Shown: positions 45,030 through 53,318 of the stretch, piece by piece
How positions within the stretch are numbered: the first letter of the stretch is position 1
Layout of the letters: each line of letters begins with the position of its first letter
Origin: Bordetella petrii
GTDB taxonomy: Bacteria > Pseudomonadota > Gammaproteobacteria > Burkholderiales > Burkholderiaceae_B
Assembly (NCBI GenBank): GCA_017745595.1
Contig: WMBV01000026.1
Location: 28,529 to 92,528 of the forward strand
Reading direction: 5' to 3'
DNA length: 64,000 nucleotides
The notes under the pieces: model-generated
What the model was told of the DNA's origin: nothing
What the model saw: the letters and a program-made list of their open reading frames with translations, nothing else
Database searches by the model: none
Translations under genes and position numbers: made by a program

Positions 45030-47117
45030 ATGACGGTCCGTTCCGAAACCCGGGCGCAGGGCAGCGTGGCGCTGCTGACGCTGGATAACCCGCCGGTGAA
45101 CAGCCTGAGCGCCGCCACGCGCCAGGCGCTGCACGAGGCCCTGGCCGCCGCGCTCGGCGACGAACAGATCCGCGCCATCGTGCTGATGGGCGCGGGCCGG
45201 CTGTTCTGCGGCGGCGCCGAGATCCGGGAATTCAACACGCCGTTGTCCACGCGCGAGCCCACGCTGCGCGACATCGTCCGGCAGATCGAGCAGGCCGCCA
45301 AGCCCGTCGTGGCGGCTATCCACGGCATGACGCTGGGCGGCGGGCTGGAACTCGCGCTCGCCTGCCATTACCGCGTGGCCCAAGAGGGGGCACAGCTGGG
45401 CCTGCCGGAGGTCAAGCTGGGCATACTGCCGGGGGGAGGCGGCACGCAGCGCCTGCCGCGCGCCATCGGCGTAGAACGCGCGCTGCGGATGATCGTGGAA
45501 GGCGAGCCGGTCGGCGCGCGCCTCGCGGCCCAATGGGGGCTGGTCGACGCGGTGTTCGAAGCCGACCTGGCCGGGGCGGCCGCCGAGTACGCGCGGCGGC
45601 AGGCGGGGCAGCCCCTGCACGAGCGCGTGCTGGGTGCCCGGCGTGCCGTCGCGCCCGCCGATGCGTCGGTGTACGAGCAGGCGCGCAAGCAGGGCGCGCG
45701 GCGCTATCGCGGCTGCGTGGCGCCGCAGGCCTGCGTGGATTGCGTCGAGCAGGCGGTGGCGCTCGACATCGACGCCGGCCTGGCCTACGAACGCAAGCGG
45801 TTCGTCGAGCTGGTGGAAGGCGGGCAGTCGCGGGCGCAGCGCCACCTGTTCTTTGCCGAGCGGCAGGCCCTGAAGCTGCCCGCCGACTGGCACGCCGACC
45901 CGCAAATCGCCACGGTGGGCGTGGTCGGCGCGGGCACCATGGGCGGCGGCATTGCCATGAGCCTGGCCAATGCCGGCATACCGGTCACGCTGGTAGAGCG
46001 CGATGCCGCGGCGCTGGAGCGCGGCTGGGACATCATCCAGAAAAACTACGCCGCCACCGTGGCCAAGGGCCGCCTGGACGCGGCGGAGCGCGACGCGCGC
46101 CTGGCCCGCATCCGCCGCAGCCTCGACATGGCCGACCTGGCCGAGGCCGACCTCGTGATCGAGGCCGCGTTCGAAGACATGGCGGTGAAGCTGGACCTGT
46201 TCCGTGCGCTGGACCGCGTGTGCAAGCCGCGGGCGGTGCTGGCCTCGAACACGTCGCGGCTCGACATCGACGCGCTGGCCGATGCCACGGAGCGCCCGGA
46301 ACAGGTGCTGGGCACGCATTTTTTCAGCCCCGCCAACGTCATGCGGCTGGTCGAGGTGGTGCGCGGCCGGCGGACCCGCGGCCCGGTTCTTGCCTCGGTA
46401 TTCGCGCTGGCGCGGCGCATCGGCAAGCTGCCGGTGCTGGTGGGAGTGTGCGACGGCTTCGTGGGCAACCGCATGGTCAGCCCGTACACGCGCGAAGCGC
46501 ATTTTCTGCTGGAAGAGGGCGCCACGCCCCAGCAGGTCGACGGTGCGCTGCAGCGCTTCGGCTTCGCCATGGGCCCCTTGCGCATGGCCGACATGGCCGG
46601 CCTGGATATCAGCTGGGCGGCGCGCAAGCGGCAGGCGGCCTCCCGGCCGGCCCACCTGCGCTACTCGAGGGTGGCCGATTCTTTGTGCGAACAGGGCCGG
46701 CTGGGCCAGAAGACCGGCGCCGGGTTTTATCGCTACGCGCCGGGCAGCCGCGACCCGCTGCCCGATCCCGAGGTCGATGCCCTGATCGCGCGCTGCGCGC
46801 GGGAAGACGGCGTGGCGCGCCGCGAGATCAGCGATGCCGAGATCGTCGAGCGCACGGTGTACGCCCTGGTCAATGAAGGCGCCCGCATTCTCGAAGAGGG
46901 CATCGCGGCGCGCGCGTCCGATATCGACGTCATCTATGCCAACGGCTACGGGTTTCCCGTGCATCGCGGCGGGCCCATGTTCTACGCCGGCCAGGTCGGC
47001 CTGCCCGAGGTGCTGCGCGTTATCGAGCGCTTCCATCGCGAGCATGGCGAGCTCTGGACGCCCGCGCCGCTGCTGCAGCGGCTGGTGCGCGAAGGGCGCG
47101 GCTTCGAGGCGGCATGA
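45030..47117 (+). CDS. Enoyl-CoA hydratase/3-hydroxyacyl-CoA dehydrogenase fusion (FadJ/FadB-like)
   Basis: 695-residue bifunctional beta-oxidation enzyme. The N-terminal crotonase domain has the oxyanion-hole segment FCGGAEIREF and both catalytic Glu residues (GGGLELALA and LGLPEVKLGILPGGGG). The C-terminal part, from about residue 290, is an NAD-binding dehydrogenase (GVVGAGTMGGGIAMSLANAG, catalytic His in GTHFFSPANVMRLVEVV, DGFVGNRMVSPYTREA). The ATG at 45030 lies 5 bp after the carrier-gene stop; a GTG at 45021 overlapping it is also possible. It hydrates an enoyl-CoA and oxidises the hydroxyacyl-CoA. Confidence 0.93.
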   Translation: MTVRSETRAQGSVALLTLDNPPVNSLSAATRQALHEALAAALGDEQIRAIVLMGAGRLFCGGAEIREFNTPLSTREPTLRDIVRQIEQAAKPVVAAIHGMTLGGGLELALACHYRVAQEGAQLGLPEVKLGILPGGGGTQRLPRAIGVERALRMIVEGEPVGARLAAQWGLVDAVFEADLAGAAAEYARRQAGQPLHERVLGARRAVAPADASVYEQARKQGARRYRGCVAPQACVDCVEQAVALDIDAGLAYERKRFVELVEGGQSRAQRHLFFAERQALKLPADWHADPQIATVGVVGAGTMGGGIAMSLANAGIPVTLVERDAAALERGWDIIQKNYAATVAKGRLDAAERDARLARIRRSLDMADLAEADLVIEAAFEDMAVKLDLFRALDRVCKPRAVLASNTSRLDIDALADATERPEQVLGTHFFSPANVMRLVEVVRGRRTRGPVLASVFALARRIGKLPVLVGVCDGFVGNRMVSPYTREAHFLLEEGATPQQVDGALQRFGFAMGPLRMADMAGLDISWAARKRQAASRPAHLRYSRVADSLCEQGRLGQKTGAGFYRYAPGSRDPLPDPEVDALIARCAREDGVARREISDAEIVERTVYALVNEGARILEEGIAARASDIDVIYANGYGFPVHRGGPMFYAGQVGLPEVLRVIERFHREHGELWTPAPLLQRLVREGRGFEAA

Positions 47118-47152
47118 CGGCGAATTTCCGCTACCGAGACAAGGAGACGAGT

Positions 47153-47542
47153 ATGAACACGGCAATGCCGGGACCCGGCCCGCAGGCACGCTACTTTGCC
47201 AGCCTGGCCGACGGGCGGTTCGAGATCCAGCGTTGCGAGGCGTGCGAGGCCTGCCAGTTCTTTCCGCGCACCGTATGCATGCACTGCGGGGGCACCGAGC
47301 TGCAATGGGTGCGCCCCAGCGGGCGGGGCACGGTGTATTCCACCAGCGTCGTGCGGCGCAAGCCCGAGGCGGGCGGCGACTACAACGTGGCGCTCATCGA
47401 CCTGGAAGAAGGCGTGCGCCTGATGAGCCGGGTGGAAGGGTTGCGGCCCGACGCGGTGCGCATCGGCATGGCGGTGCGGGCGCAGGTGCGCGGCGGCGCG
47501 GCCGAACCCCAATTGGTTTTCGTCGCGCAGGAGGGCGCATGA
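47153..47542 (+). CDS. DUF35 zinc-ribbon/OB-fold protein (thiolase partner)
   Basis: 129-residue protein with an N-terminal rubredoxin-like zinc ribbon (CEACEACQFFPRTVCMHCG) and a C-terminal OB fold (GRGTVYSTSVVRRKP). DUF35 proteins bind acyl-CoA and form complexes with thiolase-like enzymes, as ChsH2 does with Ltp2 in steroid side-chain cleavage. The ATG at 47153 has AAGGAGA upstream; the frame is open to 47114. Its stop overlaps the thiolase-like gene start by 4 bp, which supports a stable complex. Confidence 0.92.
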   Translation: MNTAMPGPGPQARYFASLADGRFEIQRCEACEACQFFPRTVCMHCGGTELQWVRPSGRGTVYSTSVVRRKPEAGGDYNVALIDLEEGVRLMSRVEGLRPDAVRIGMAVRAQVRGGAAEPQLVFVAQEGA

Positions 47543-48714
47543 ACAATCTGGACAGTCTGCGCGGCCAGGTGGCCATCGTGGGCGTGGGACACGCCGGCCT
47601 GGGCGAGGCCCATGGCTATACCGAAATGGAAATCCTGGGCCAGGCGGCCGCGCGCGCCGTCGCCGATGCCGGGCTGACGATGCGCGACATCGACGGCCTG
47701 GCGACCTGCAGTTCGTCGGCCACGATGTGGAGCATGCCGGTGGCCGAGTACCTAGGGCTGCGGCCGCGCTACATCGAGGCCACCATGCTGGGCGGCTCGA
47801 GCTTCGTGGCGCACCTGCTGCCGTCGGTCATGGCGCTGGCGGCCGGCCAGTGCGACGCGGTGCTGGTGTGCTACGGCAGCACGCAGAAGAGCGCGACCTT
47901 CGGCCGCAAAGAAGGGGTCAAGGCCCGCGCCTTGCTGGATCCGCAGCCCTTCGAACAGCCTTATGCGCCGATTTCGCCGATTACCTCGTACGCGCTGGCG
48001 GCGGCGCGCCACATGCACCAGTACGGCACCACGCGCGAGCAACTGGCCGAAGTGGCCGTGGCGGCGCGCCAGTGGGCCCGGCTCAATCCCGAGGCCGCCC
48101 TGCGCGATCCGCTGACGCTCGACGAGGTACTGGGCGCGCGCATGGTGTCCGACCCGCTGAGCGTGCGCGATTGCTGCCTGGTGACCGACGGCGCCGGCGC
48201 CTATGTGATGGTGCGCGCCGACCGCGCGCGCGACCTGCCGCAGCCGCCCGCCTATGTGCTGGGCAGCGCCACGGCGGTGTGGAACCGGCAGATCTCGAGC
48301 ATGGCCGATCTGACCGTGACGGCCGCCTCCGAATCGGGGCGGCGCGCCTTCGACATGGCGGGCCTGGGCGTTGCCGATGTCGATGTGGTGGAACTGTACG
48401 ACGCGTTCACCATCAACACGCTGTTGTTCCTGGAAGACCTGGGTTTCTGCCCCAAGGGCGAAGCGGGCGCTTTCGTGCAGGGCGGGGGCATCGCGCCGGG
48501 CGGGCGCCTGCCGGTCAATACCAACGGCGGGGGCCTGTCGTGCGTGCATCCGGGCATGTACGGCATTTTCCTGGTCATCGAGGCGGTGCGGCAACTGCGG
48601 GCCCAGGCGGGCGAACGGCAAGTGGCCGGCGCCGAGATCGCGCTGGTGCACGGCAACGGCGGCACCCTGTCCAGCCAGTCCACCGCCATTCTGGGCGGAC
48701 CGGCCACGCGCTGA
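47539..48714 (+). CDS. Thiolase-like protein (SCP2/Ltp2 class) lacking the nucleophilic Cys
   Basis: 391-residue thiolase-fold protein. The position of the thiolase nucleophile reads MLGGSSFVAH, with Ser87/Ser88 and no Cys. The C-terminal HisPro motif is kept (GGGLSCVHPGMYG), while the final thiolase Cys is replaced by HGNGGTLSSQST. This pattern matches SCP2-type thiolase-like proteins paired with DUF35, some of which (Ltp2) are retro-aldolases. It is translationally coupled to the DUF35 gene and lies upstream of CoA-transferase genes. C-C bond cleavage of a CoA thioester is the likely role. Confidence 0.9.
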   Translation: MNNLDSLRGQVAIVGVGHAGLGEAHGYTEMEILGQAAARAVADAGLTMRDIDGLATCSSSATMWSMPVAEYLGLRPRYIEATMLGGSSFVAHLLPSVMALAAGQCDAVLVCYGSTQKSATFGRKEGVKARALLDPQPFEQPYAPISPITSYALAAARHMHQYGTTREQLAEVAVAARQWARLNPEAALRDPLTLDEVLGARMVSDPLSVRDCCLVTDGAGAYVMVRADRARDLPQPPAYVLGSATAVWNRQISSMADLTVTAASESGRRAFDMAGLGVADVDVVELYDAFTINTLLFLEDLGFCPKGEAGAFVQGGGIAPGGRLPVNTNGGGLSCVHPGMYGIFLVIEAVRQLRAQAGERQVAGAEIALVHGNGGTLSSQSTAILGGPATR

Positions 48715-48740
48715 GCCCAACGGGCCGAAGGAGAATCTCG

Positions 48741-49433
48741 ATGCTGGACAAGACTGTGGAATCGCTGCACCAGGCGGTCGCTGGCGTGCAGGACGGCGCC
48801 GTGGTGCTGATCGGCGGTTTCGGCGCTTCGGGCGTACCGACCGAACTGATCTGCGCCCTGCTGGAGCAGGGCGCGCGCGAGCTGACCATTGTGAACAACA
48901 ACGCCGGCAACGGCCCGCGCGGCCTGAGCCAGCTGATCCAGGCCGGGCGCGTGCGAAAAATGATCTGCTCGTTCGCGCGCTCGTCGGATCGCAAGAATCC
49001 CAATGCCGCGGCGTTCGCCGACGCCTATCACGCGGGGCGCATCGAACTGGAGTGCGTGCCGCAAGGCACCATGGCCGAGCGCATGCGCGCGGCGGGCGCG
49101 GGCATGGGGCCGTTCTTCACACCCACCTCGTATGGCACGCCGCTGGCGCAAGGCAAGGAAACCCGGGTGATCGACGGCGTGGGCTACGTGCTGGAAGCCC
49201 CGCTCAGGGGCGACGTGGCGCTGGTCAAGGCGCAGCAGGGCGACCGCTGGGGCAACCTGGTCTACCGCTACGCCGGCCGCAATTTTGCGCCTGTCATGTG
49301 CATGGCGGCCTCCTTGACCGTGGCGCAGGTCGACGAGATCGTGCCGCTGGGCGCCCTGGCGCCGCAGCATGTCATGACGCCCGGCATTTTCGTGCAGCGC
49401 GTTGTCGAAACAGGAGCCGGCCATGGCCATTGA
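48741..49433 (+). CDS. 3-oxoacid CoA-transferase, subunit A
   Basis: 230-residue alpha subunit of a family I CoA-transferase of the PcaI/ScoA/AtoD type. It has the CoA-binding region VLIGGFGASGVPTELICALLEQG and VNNNAGNGPRGLSQLIQAGRVRKMICSFARS. It begins with a GGAG site about 9 bp before the ATG. The beta subunit overlaps its end. Together they move CoA from a donor such as succinyl-CoA to an organic acid, activating the substrate or recycling a product. SARSS-type sequence (SFARSSDRKNP) replaces the more usual SFPR. Confidence 0.93.
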   Translation: MLDKTVESLHQAVAGVQDGAVVLIGGFGASGVPTELICALLEQGARELTIVNNNAGNGPRGLSQLIQAGRVRKMICSFARSSDRKNPNAAAFADAYHAGRIELECVPQGTMAERMRAAGAGMGPFFTPTSYGTPLAQGKETRVIDGVGYVLEAPLRGDVALVKAQQGDRWGNLVYRYAGRNFAPVMCMAASLTVAQVDEIVPLGALAPQHVMTPGIFVQRVVETGAGHGH

Positions 49434-50100
49434 AAAACTTTCGCGGCGCCAGATCGCGCGCCTGGTGGCGCAGGACATTCCGGACGGCGCCTACGTCAAC
49501 CTGGGCATCGGCATTCCCACGCTGGTCGCGGGCTTCCTGCCGGCCGGCCGCGATGTCATCCTGCATACCGAGAACGGCATTGTCGGCATGGGGCCCGGCG
49601 ATCCCGGCCAGCCGCTGGACCTGGACCTGATCAACGCCAGCAAAGAGGCCGTGACCCTGCTGCCGGGCGCGTCCATCACCGACCACGTGGTGTCGTTTGC
49701 CATGATGCGCGGCGGTCATCTCGACCTGACCGTGCTGGGCGCCTTCCAGGTGTCGGGCCGCGGCGACCTGGCCAACTGGGATACCGGCGAACCCGGCACG
49801 ATTCCGGCCGTGGGCGGGGCCATGGACCTGGCGGCCGGCGCGCGGCAGGTGTATATCACCATGGCGCACACCACCACGCAGGGCGCGCCCAAGATCGTGC
49901 GCGAATGCAGCTACCCCCTGACCGGCGCCGGCGTGGTCGACCGCATCTACAGCGACCTGGCGATCATCGACGTGGCCCCGCAGGGGCTGGTGGTGCGCGC
50001 CATGGTGGCCGGGCTGACGCTCGGCGCGCTGCAACAGGTGACCGAAGTCCCGCTGAGCCTGGCGCCTGACTGGCGCGAATTGCCCGTCGGCGGGGCCTGA
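49423..50100 (+). CDS. 3-oxoacid CoA-transferase, subunit B
   Basis: 225-residue beta subunit carrying the catalytic Glu in HTENGIVGMGP, the glutamate that forms the CoA-thioester intermediate. NLGIGIPTLVAGFLP and FAMMRGGHLDLTVLGAFQV are family signatures. The ATG at 49423 has CAGGAG upstream and overlaps the subunit A stop by 11 bp. It is the last gene of the long operon. A repeat element follows. Confidence 0.93.
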   Translation: MAIEKLSRRQIARLVAQDIPDGAYVNLGIGIPTLVAGFLPAGRDVILHTENGIVGMGPGDPGQPLDLDLINASKEAVTLLPGASITDHVVSFAMMRGGHLDLTVLGAFQVSGRGDLANWDTGEPGTIPAVGGAMDLAAGARQVYITMAHTTTQGAPKIVRECSYPLTGAGVVDRIYSDLAIIDVAPQGLVVRAMVAGLTLGALQQVTEVPLSLAPDWRELPVGGA

Positions 50101-50103
50101 TAT

Positions 50104-50181
50104 GAGACCCCGCGGGAGCCGGACACCGGGCGAAGCCGGATTCCAGGTGTCAGGCTTCGCGGGGGCCCGACACCGCTTGTG
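50104..50181. repeat. GTGTCAGGC-type inverted-repeat element, copy 6
   Basis: A degraded unit (GAGACCCCGCGGGAGCCGGACACC) is joined to GGGCGAAGCCGGATTCCAGG and a GTGTCAGGCTT...GCCCGACACC hairpin ending CGCTTGTG. The GCGAAGCCGGATTCCAGGTGTCAGGCT part is nearly identical to the 80-bp unit at 36281-36508. It is the only copy not now between convergent genes. Confidence 0.85.
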
Positions 50182-50182
50182 T

Positions 50183-50206
50183 GCGACATTTTCTTGATGG
50201 CGGCCG
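50183..50206 (-). pseudogene. 24-bp fragment identical to part of the iclR gene
   Basis: These 24 bases (GCGACATTTTCTTGATGGCG then GCCG on the plus strand) are identical to 36596-36619, which encodes AAIKKMS near the C-terminus of the IclR regulator, in the same minus-strand orientation. The flanks differ on both sides. The fragment directly abuts repeat copy 6. I read it as the remnant of an IclR-like gene that once converged on the CoA-transferase gene. A shared repeat word is the alternative. Confidence 0.45.
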
Positions 50207-50207
50207 C

Positions 50208-50228
50208 GCGATTCAAAAATTGAATCGC
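50208..50228. promoter_or_regulatory. Perfect 21-bp palindrome upstream of the SDR gene
   Basis: Nine-base arms GCGATTCAA and TTGAATCGC surround AAA. It lies 68 bp upstream of the SDR start at 50296 in otherwise non-coding DNA. It looks like an operator for the second catabolic block. Candidates are the LysR regulator at 54302 or a lost IclR-type regulator. A sigma-70 promoter is not obvious (TAGACT at 50268 could be a -10 box). Confidence 0.45.
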
Positions 50229-50295
50229 CACTGCCGCAAATTGCATCGCATGACGTTGCCGCGTGTCTAGACTGATGCCTGGTACAGACTCATGA

Positions 50296-51102
50296 ATGGC
50301 AATGGACATGGCTGCTTCGACCGTTTTCAAAGAAGGCATTCTCAGCGACCGCGTGACGCTCATCACGGGAGGCAGTTCCGGGCTGGGGCTGGGGATGGCG
50401 TCCAAGTTCCAGCGACTCGGCGCGAACTTGATACTCGTTGGCAGGGATATCGCCAAGCTCGAGCGCGCGCAGGCGGAACTTGCGCCGCTGGGCAAAGAGG
50501 TCTTGATATATGCCTCTGACGTGCGCAGCTATGAAGGCACCCAGGAAATCATCGGCAAGGTGCTGGACCGCTACGGGCGCATCGATGTCCTGATCAACAA
50601 CGCGGCGGGCAATTTCCATTGCCCGTTCGAGAAGCTCTCGCCCAATGGCTGGCGCTCGGTGGTGGACATCGACCTGAACGGCACCTTCAATTTCTGTCAT
50701 GCGAGCCTGGCCGGGTTGAAGCAGTCCAGGTGGGGCGGGCGCGTCATCAATATATCGCTGGCGCAGGCCGTCTCGGGCTGGCCGGGCAGCGCCCATGCCG
50801 CGTCGGCCAAGGCTGGTGTCACAGCGCTTACGCGTTCGCTGGCGGTGGAGTGGGGGCCCTATGCGATACGCGTCAACAACATCCTGCCCGGCCCCATCGC
50901 CAACACGGAAGGCGTAAAGCGCCTGTACGAGGATTTTGGCCAGGCCGAGAAAGAGCTGAACCGGCTTTGCCTCGATTCGTTCGGCCACACCGACGATATC
51001 GCGCACGCGGCCGCCTATCTGGCGTCAGAGGCGGGCAACTTCATCACGGGATGCGACCTGTCGGTCGACGGCGGCCGCTGGCTGAAGCGGGCCTGGGTCT
51101 AG
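50296..51102 (+). CDS. SDR-family enoyl/dienoyl-CoA reductase-like protein
   Basis: 268-residue short-chain dehydrogenase. The cofactor motif is TLITGGSSGLGLGMA, with NNAAGNF and LAVEWGPYAIRVNNILPGPI. The usual catalytic Tyr-x3-Lys is absent; the site reads GSAHAASAKAGVTAL. That is the pattern of 2,4-dienoyl-CoA reductases, which use other residues. ATGs at 50296, 50302 and 50308 are all possible starts. It is followed by an acyl-CoA synthetase gene, consistent with reduction of an unsaturated CoA thioester. Confidence 0.85.
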   Translation: MAMDMAASTVFKEGILSDRVTLITGGSSGLGLGMASKFQRLGANLILVGRDIAKLERAQAELAPLGKEVLIYASDVRSYEGTQEIIGKVLDRYGRIDVLINNAAGNFHCPFEKLSPNGWRSVVDIDLNGTFNFCHASLAGLKQSRWGGRVINISLAQAVSGWPGSAHAASAKAGVTALTRSLAVEWGPYAIRVNNILPGPIANTEGVKRLYEDFGQAEKELNRLCLDSFGHTDDIAHAAAYLASEAGNFITGCDLSVDGGRWLKRAWV

Positions 51103-51179
51103 CGCCACTTTCTGGTCTGAGCAGACCCCGGGGGCATGGCCCCTGGCGTCATCCATTACTGTTGCCGCGTCGGAAGATC

Positions 51180-53318
51180 ATGCATTTCCTGGAACCTGTT
51201 CTCAATCCTCGCCATATCGCCGTTGTGGGCGCATCGCCGAAACCGGGCTCTTTCGGGGGCGCGGTGGTGCGGAACCTGGTCAGGCACTTCAACGGGGATA
51301 TTTATCCGGTCAATCCGCAATATGCCGAGGTAGAGGGAAAGCAATGCTTCCCCTCTTTAGTGGCGCTGCCCGAAACGCCGGATTGCCTGGGCATTGCCGT
51401 CGCCGCCGGCCTGGTGCCCGGCGTTCTGGAGGACGCCGCGTCGGCGGGCATACGGAATGCCATCGTGTTTTCATCTGGCTTTTCCGATCTCGGCAATGAC
51501 GAGGGGCGCGATAAGCAGAAAGCCCTGGTCCGCCATGCGCAGCGCCTGGGAATCCGGCTGCTGGGTCCCAATTGCACCGGCGTGGTCAACGTGCATACGG
51601 GCGCAGCGTGCAACATTTTGCCCAGCATTACCGATTTGCCGATGGTGCGCGGAGACATCGCCGTGATCGGGCAAAGCGGCGCGCTCGGCTATGTGGTGCT
51701 GCAGGCCATGCATCGGGGCGTAGGCTTCAGCAAGCTGATCTCGACCGGCAACTCCAGCGACGTCGACCTGGCCGACCTGATCGAGTATCTTGTCGACGAC
51801 GCCAACACCCGCGCCATTGCGCTGCTGTTCGAGAGCGTTCCGGATGGCGGCCGGTTTTCCGCCGCCCTGCAGCGCGCGTTTGAAGCGGGCAAGCCCGTGG
51901 TGGCCTACAAAATCGGCACCACCACGTCGGGACAGAAGGCCGCTTTGTCGCATTCCGGCATGCTGGCCGGCAACGAGGCGGCGTACGATGCGGTCTTTTA
52001 CCGGACGGGTGTCATCCCGGTGCACGCCTTCGAGGCGCTGCTCGAAACGGCGGCGTTCTTCGCCCGCCATGGCGGCAAACGGCCCTCGGCGCACGGCATC
52101 GGGATTATCTCGGGCTCGGGCGGCTCGGTCGTCATGGCGGCCGACAAGGCCGACCTGTACCGGCTGCCTTTGCCCGAACCCTTGCCCGCCACCAAGTCTG
52201 CCTTGGCCAGCCGGCTGCCCGCGTTTGCCGCGATCGCCAATCCGGCCGACGTCACTGCCGAGTCGATTCGCGACTCGTCGATGTACCAGGAGTGCGTGCA
52301 GAGTTTCGCCGCGGATCCACAGTTCGCCAGCGTCATTGTTCTGATGCCCTCCGCGCACGGCGCAGCGGCCGTCAGCCGGGCCGAGGCGTTGGTCCAGGTT
52401 GCGGCAAAGATCGAGACCCCGTTGTCGCTGGTCTGGATGAACGAGTGGTACGAAGGCATCGGATCCGCTGTCTATGATGGCAGCACCTCGCTGGCCATGT
52501 TCCGGTCGCTGGACCGCTGCATGTATGCGCATCGCGCGTGGCTGGATTATCACTGCCGCCGGCGCTGGCTCGGGTCCACCCGGCGGGAGGCGATTCCGGC
52601 CCGCTATGCGCTGGACCCCGTGGCACCGTGCTCGGGCGGATGCGCGCTTTCGGAACGGGAATCGAAACAGGTGCTGGCGCGCGTTGGCATTCCGGTCAGC
52701 CGCGATCTGCGTGCCCAGTCCGCCATGGAAGCCGCCGCGGCGGCCGCGCGCATCGGCTTTCCCGTGGCCGTGAAAGTCGATGCGGCGGATATTCCACACA
52801 AATCCGATGTGGGCGGAGTAAAGCTCGGTTTGCGCGATGAGCAGGCAGTGCTCGCCGCGTGCGAGGAAATCCAGGCGGCATGCCGGGAAAAAGCGCCGGA
52901 CGTGGCTGCCATCGCGTTTTCGGTGCAGCCCATGGCGCGTCCGGGCATCGAGATGATCGTCGGCGCCCGCATCGATCCCCAGTTCGGTCCCATGGTTGTC
53001 TATGGGTTCGGCGGGGTGTGGGTCGAAGTGCTGAAGGATGTGGCCGTCAGCCAGGCGCCCGTCCCCGTCGAAGAAGTACGCGAGAAGCTGGCCGGATTGC
53101 GGCTGGCCCCGCTGCTCAAGGGCGCGCGTGGCGCCGCGCCGGGCGATGTCGACGCATTTGCAAGAATGGTGGTGGATATCTCCTGCGTGATCGCCGCCAA
53201 TTCGGACTGGATCAGCGAAATCGACGTGAACCCGGTGATATTGCACGCTGAGGGCGGTATCGCGGTGGACGCACTGATCACTGTGCATGCAGGCAATCAA
53301 AACGAGGAGACATCATGA
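51180..53318 (+). CDS. ADP-forming acetate/acyl-CoA ligase family protein
   Basis: 712-residue fused alpha-beta acyl-CoA synthetase (NDP-forming). The N-terminal CoA-binding domain is HIAVVGASPKPGSFGGAVVRNL. The succinyl-CoA-ligase-like domains carry the phospho-His in ALSHSGMLAGNEAAYDAVF. The C-terminal ATP-grasp domain includes GFPVAVKVDAADIPHKSDVGGVKLGL and FGPMVVYGFGGVWVEVLKD. The ATG at 51180 is chosen because homology begins there; the longer frame overlaps the SDR gene. It likely activates a carboxylic acid to its CoA ester. The Bug gene overlaps its stop by 4 bp. Confidence 0.9.
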   Translation: MHFLEPVLNPRHIAVVGASPKPGSFGGAVVRNLVRHFNGDIYPVNPQYAEVEGKQCFPSLVALPETPDCLGIAVAAGLVPGVLEDAASAGIRNAIVFSSGFSDLGNDEGRDKQKALVRHAQRLGIRLLGPNCTGVVNVHTGAACNILPSITDLPMVRGDIAVIGQSGALGYVVLQAMHRGVGFSKLISTGNSSDVDLADLIEYLVDDANTRAIALLFESVPDGGRFSAALQRAFEAGKPVVAYKIGTTTSGQKAALSHSGMLAGNEAAYDAVFYRTGVIPVHAFEALLETAAFFARHGGKRPSAHGIGIISGSGGSVVMAADKADLYRLPLPEPLPATKSALASRLPAFAAIANPADVTAESIRDSSMYQECVQSFAADPQFASVIVLMPSAHGAAAVSRAEALVQVAAKIETPLSLVWMNEWYEGIGSAVYDGSTSLAMFRSLDRCMYAHRAWLDYHCRRRWLGSTRREAIPARYALDPVAPCSGGCALSERESKQVLARVGIPVSRDLRAQSAMEAAAAAARIGFPVAVKVDAADIPHKSDVGGVKLGLRDEQAVLAACEEIQAACREKAPDVAAIAFSVQPMARPGIEMIVGARIDPQFGPMVVYGFGGVWVEVLKDVAVSQAPVPVEEVREKLAGLRLAPLLKGARGAAPGDVDAFARMVVDISCVIAANSDWISEIDVNPVILHAEGGIAVDALITVHAGNQNEETS

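Noticed and set aside
43413..47189. 1258-codon minus-strand open frame opposite the carboxylase and hydratase genes
   Set aside because: Same reason: it mirrors the codon pattern of biotin carboxylase, carrier and hydratase/dehydrogenase genes with clear active-site motifs.
49947..50495. Minus-strand open frame of 182 codons spanning the repeat and palindrome region
   Set aside because: It runs through repeat DNA and overlaps the SDR and CoA-transferase genes; only 24 bp resemble iclR, so it is not a real gene.
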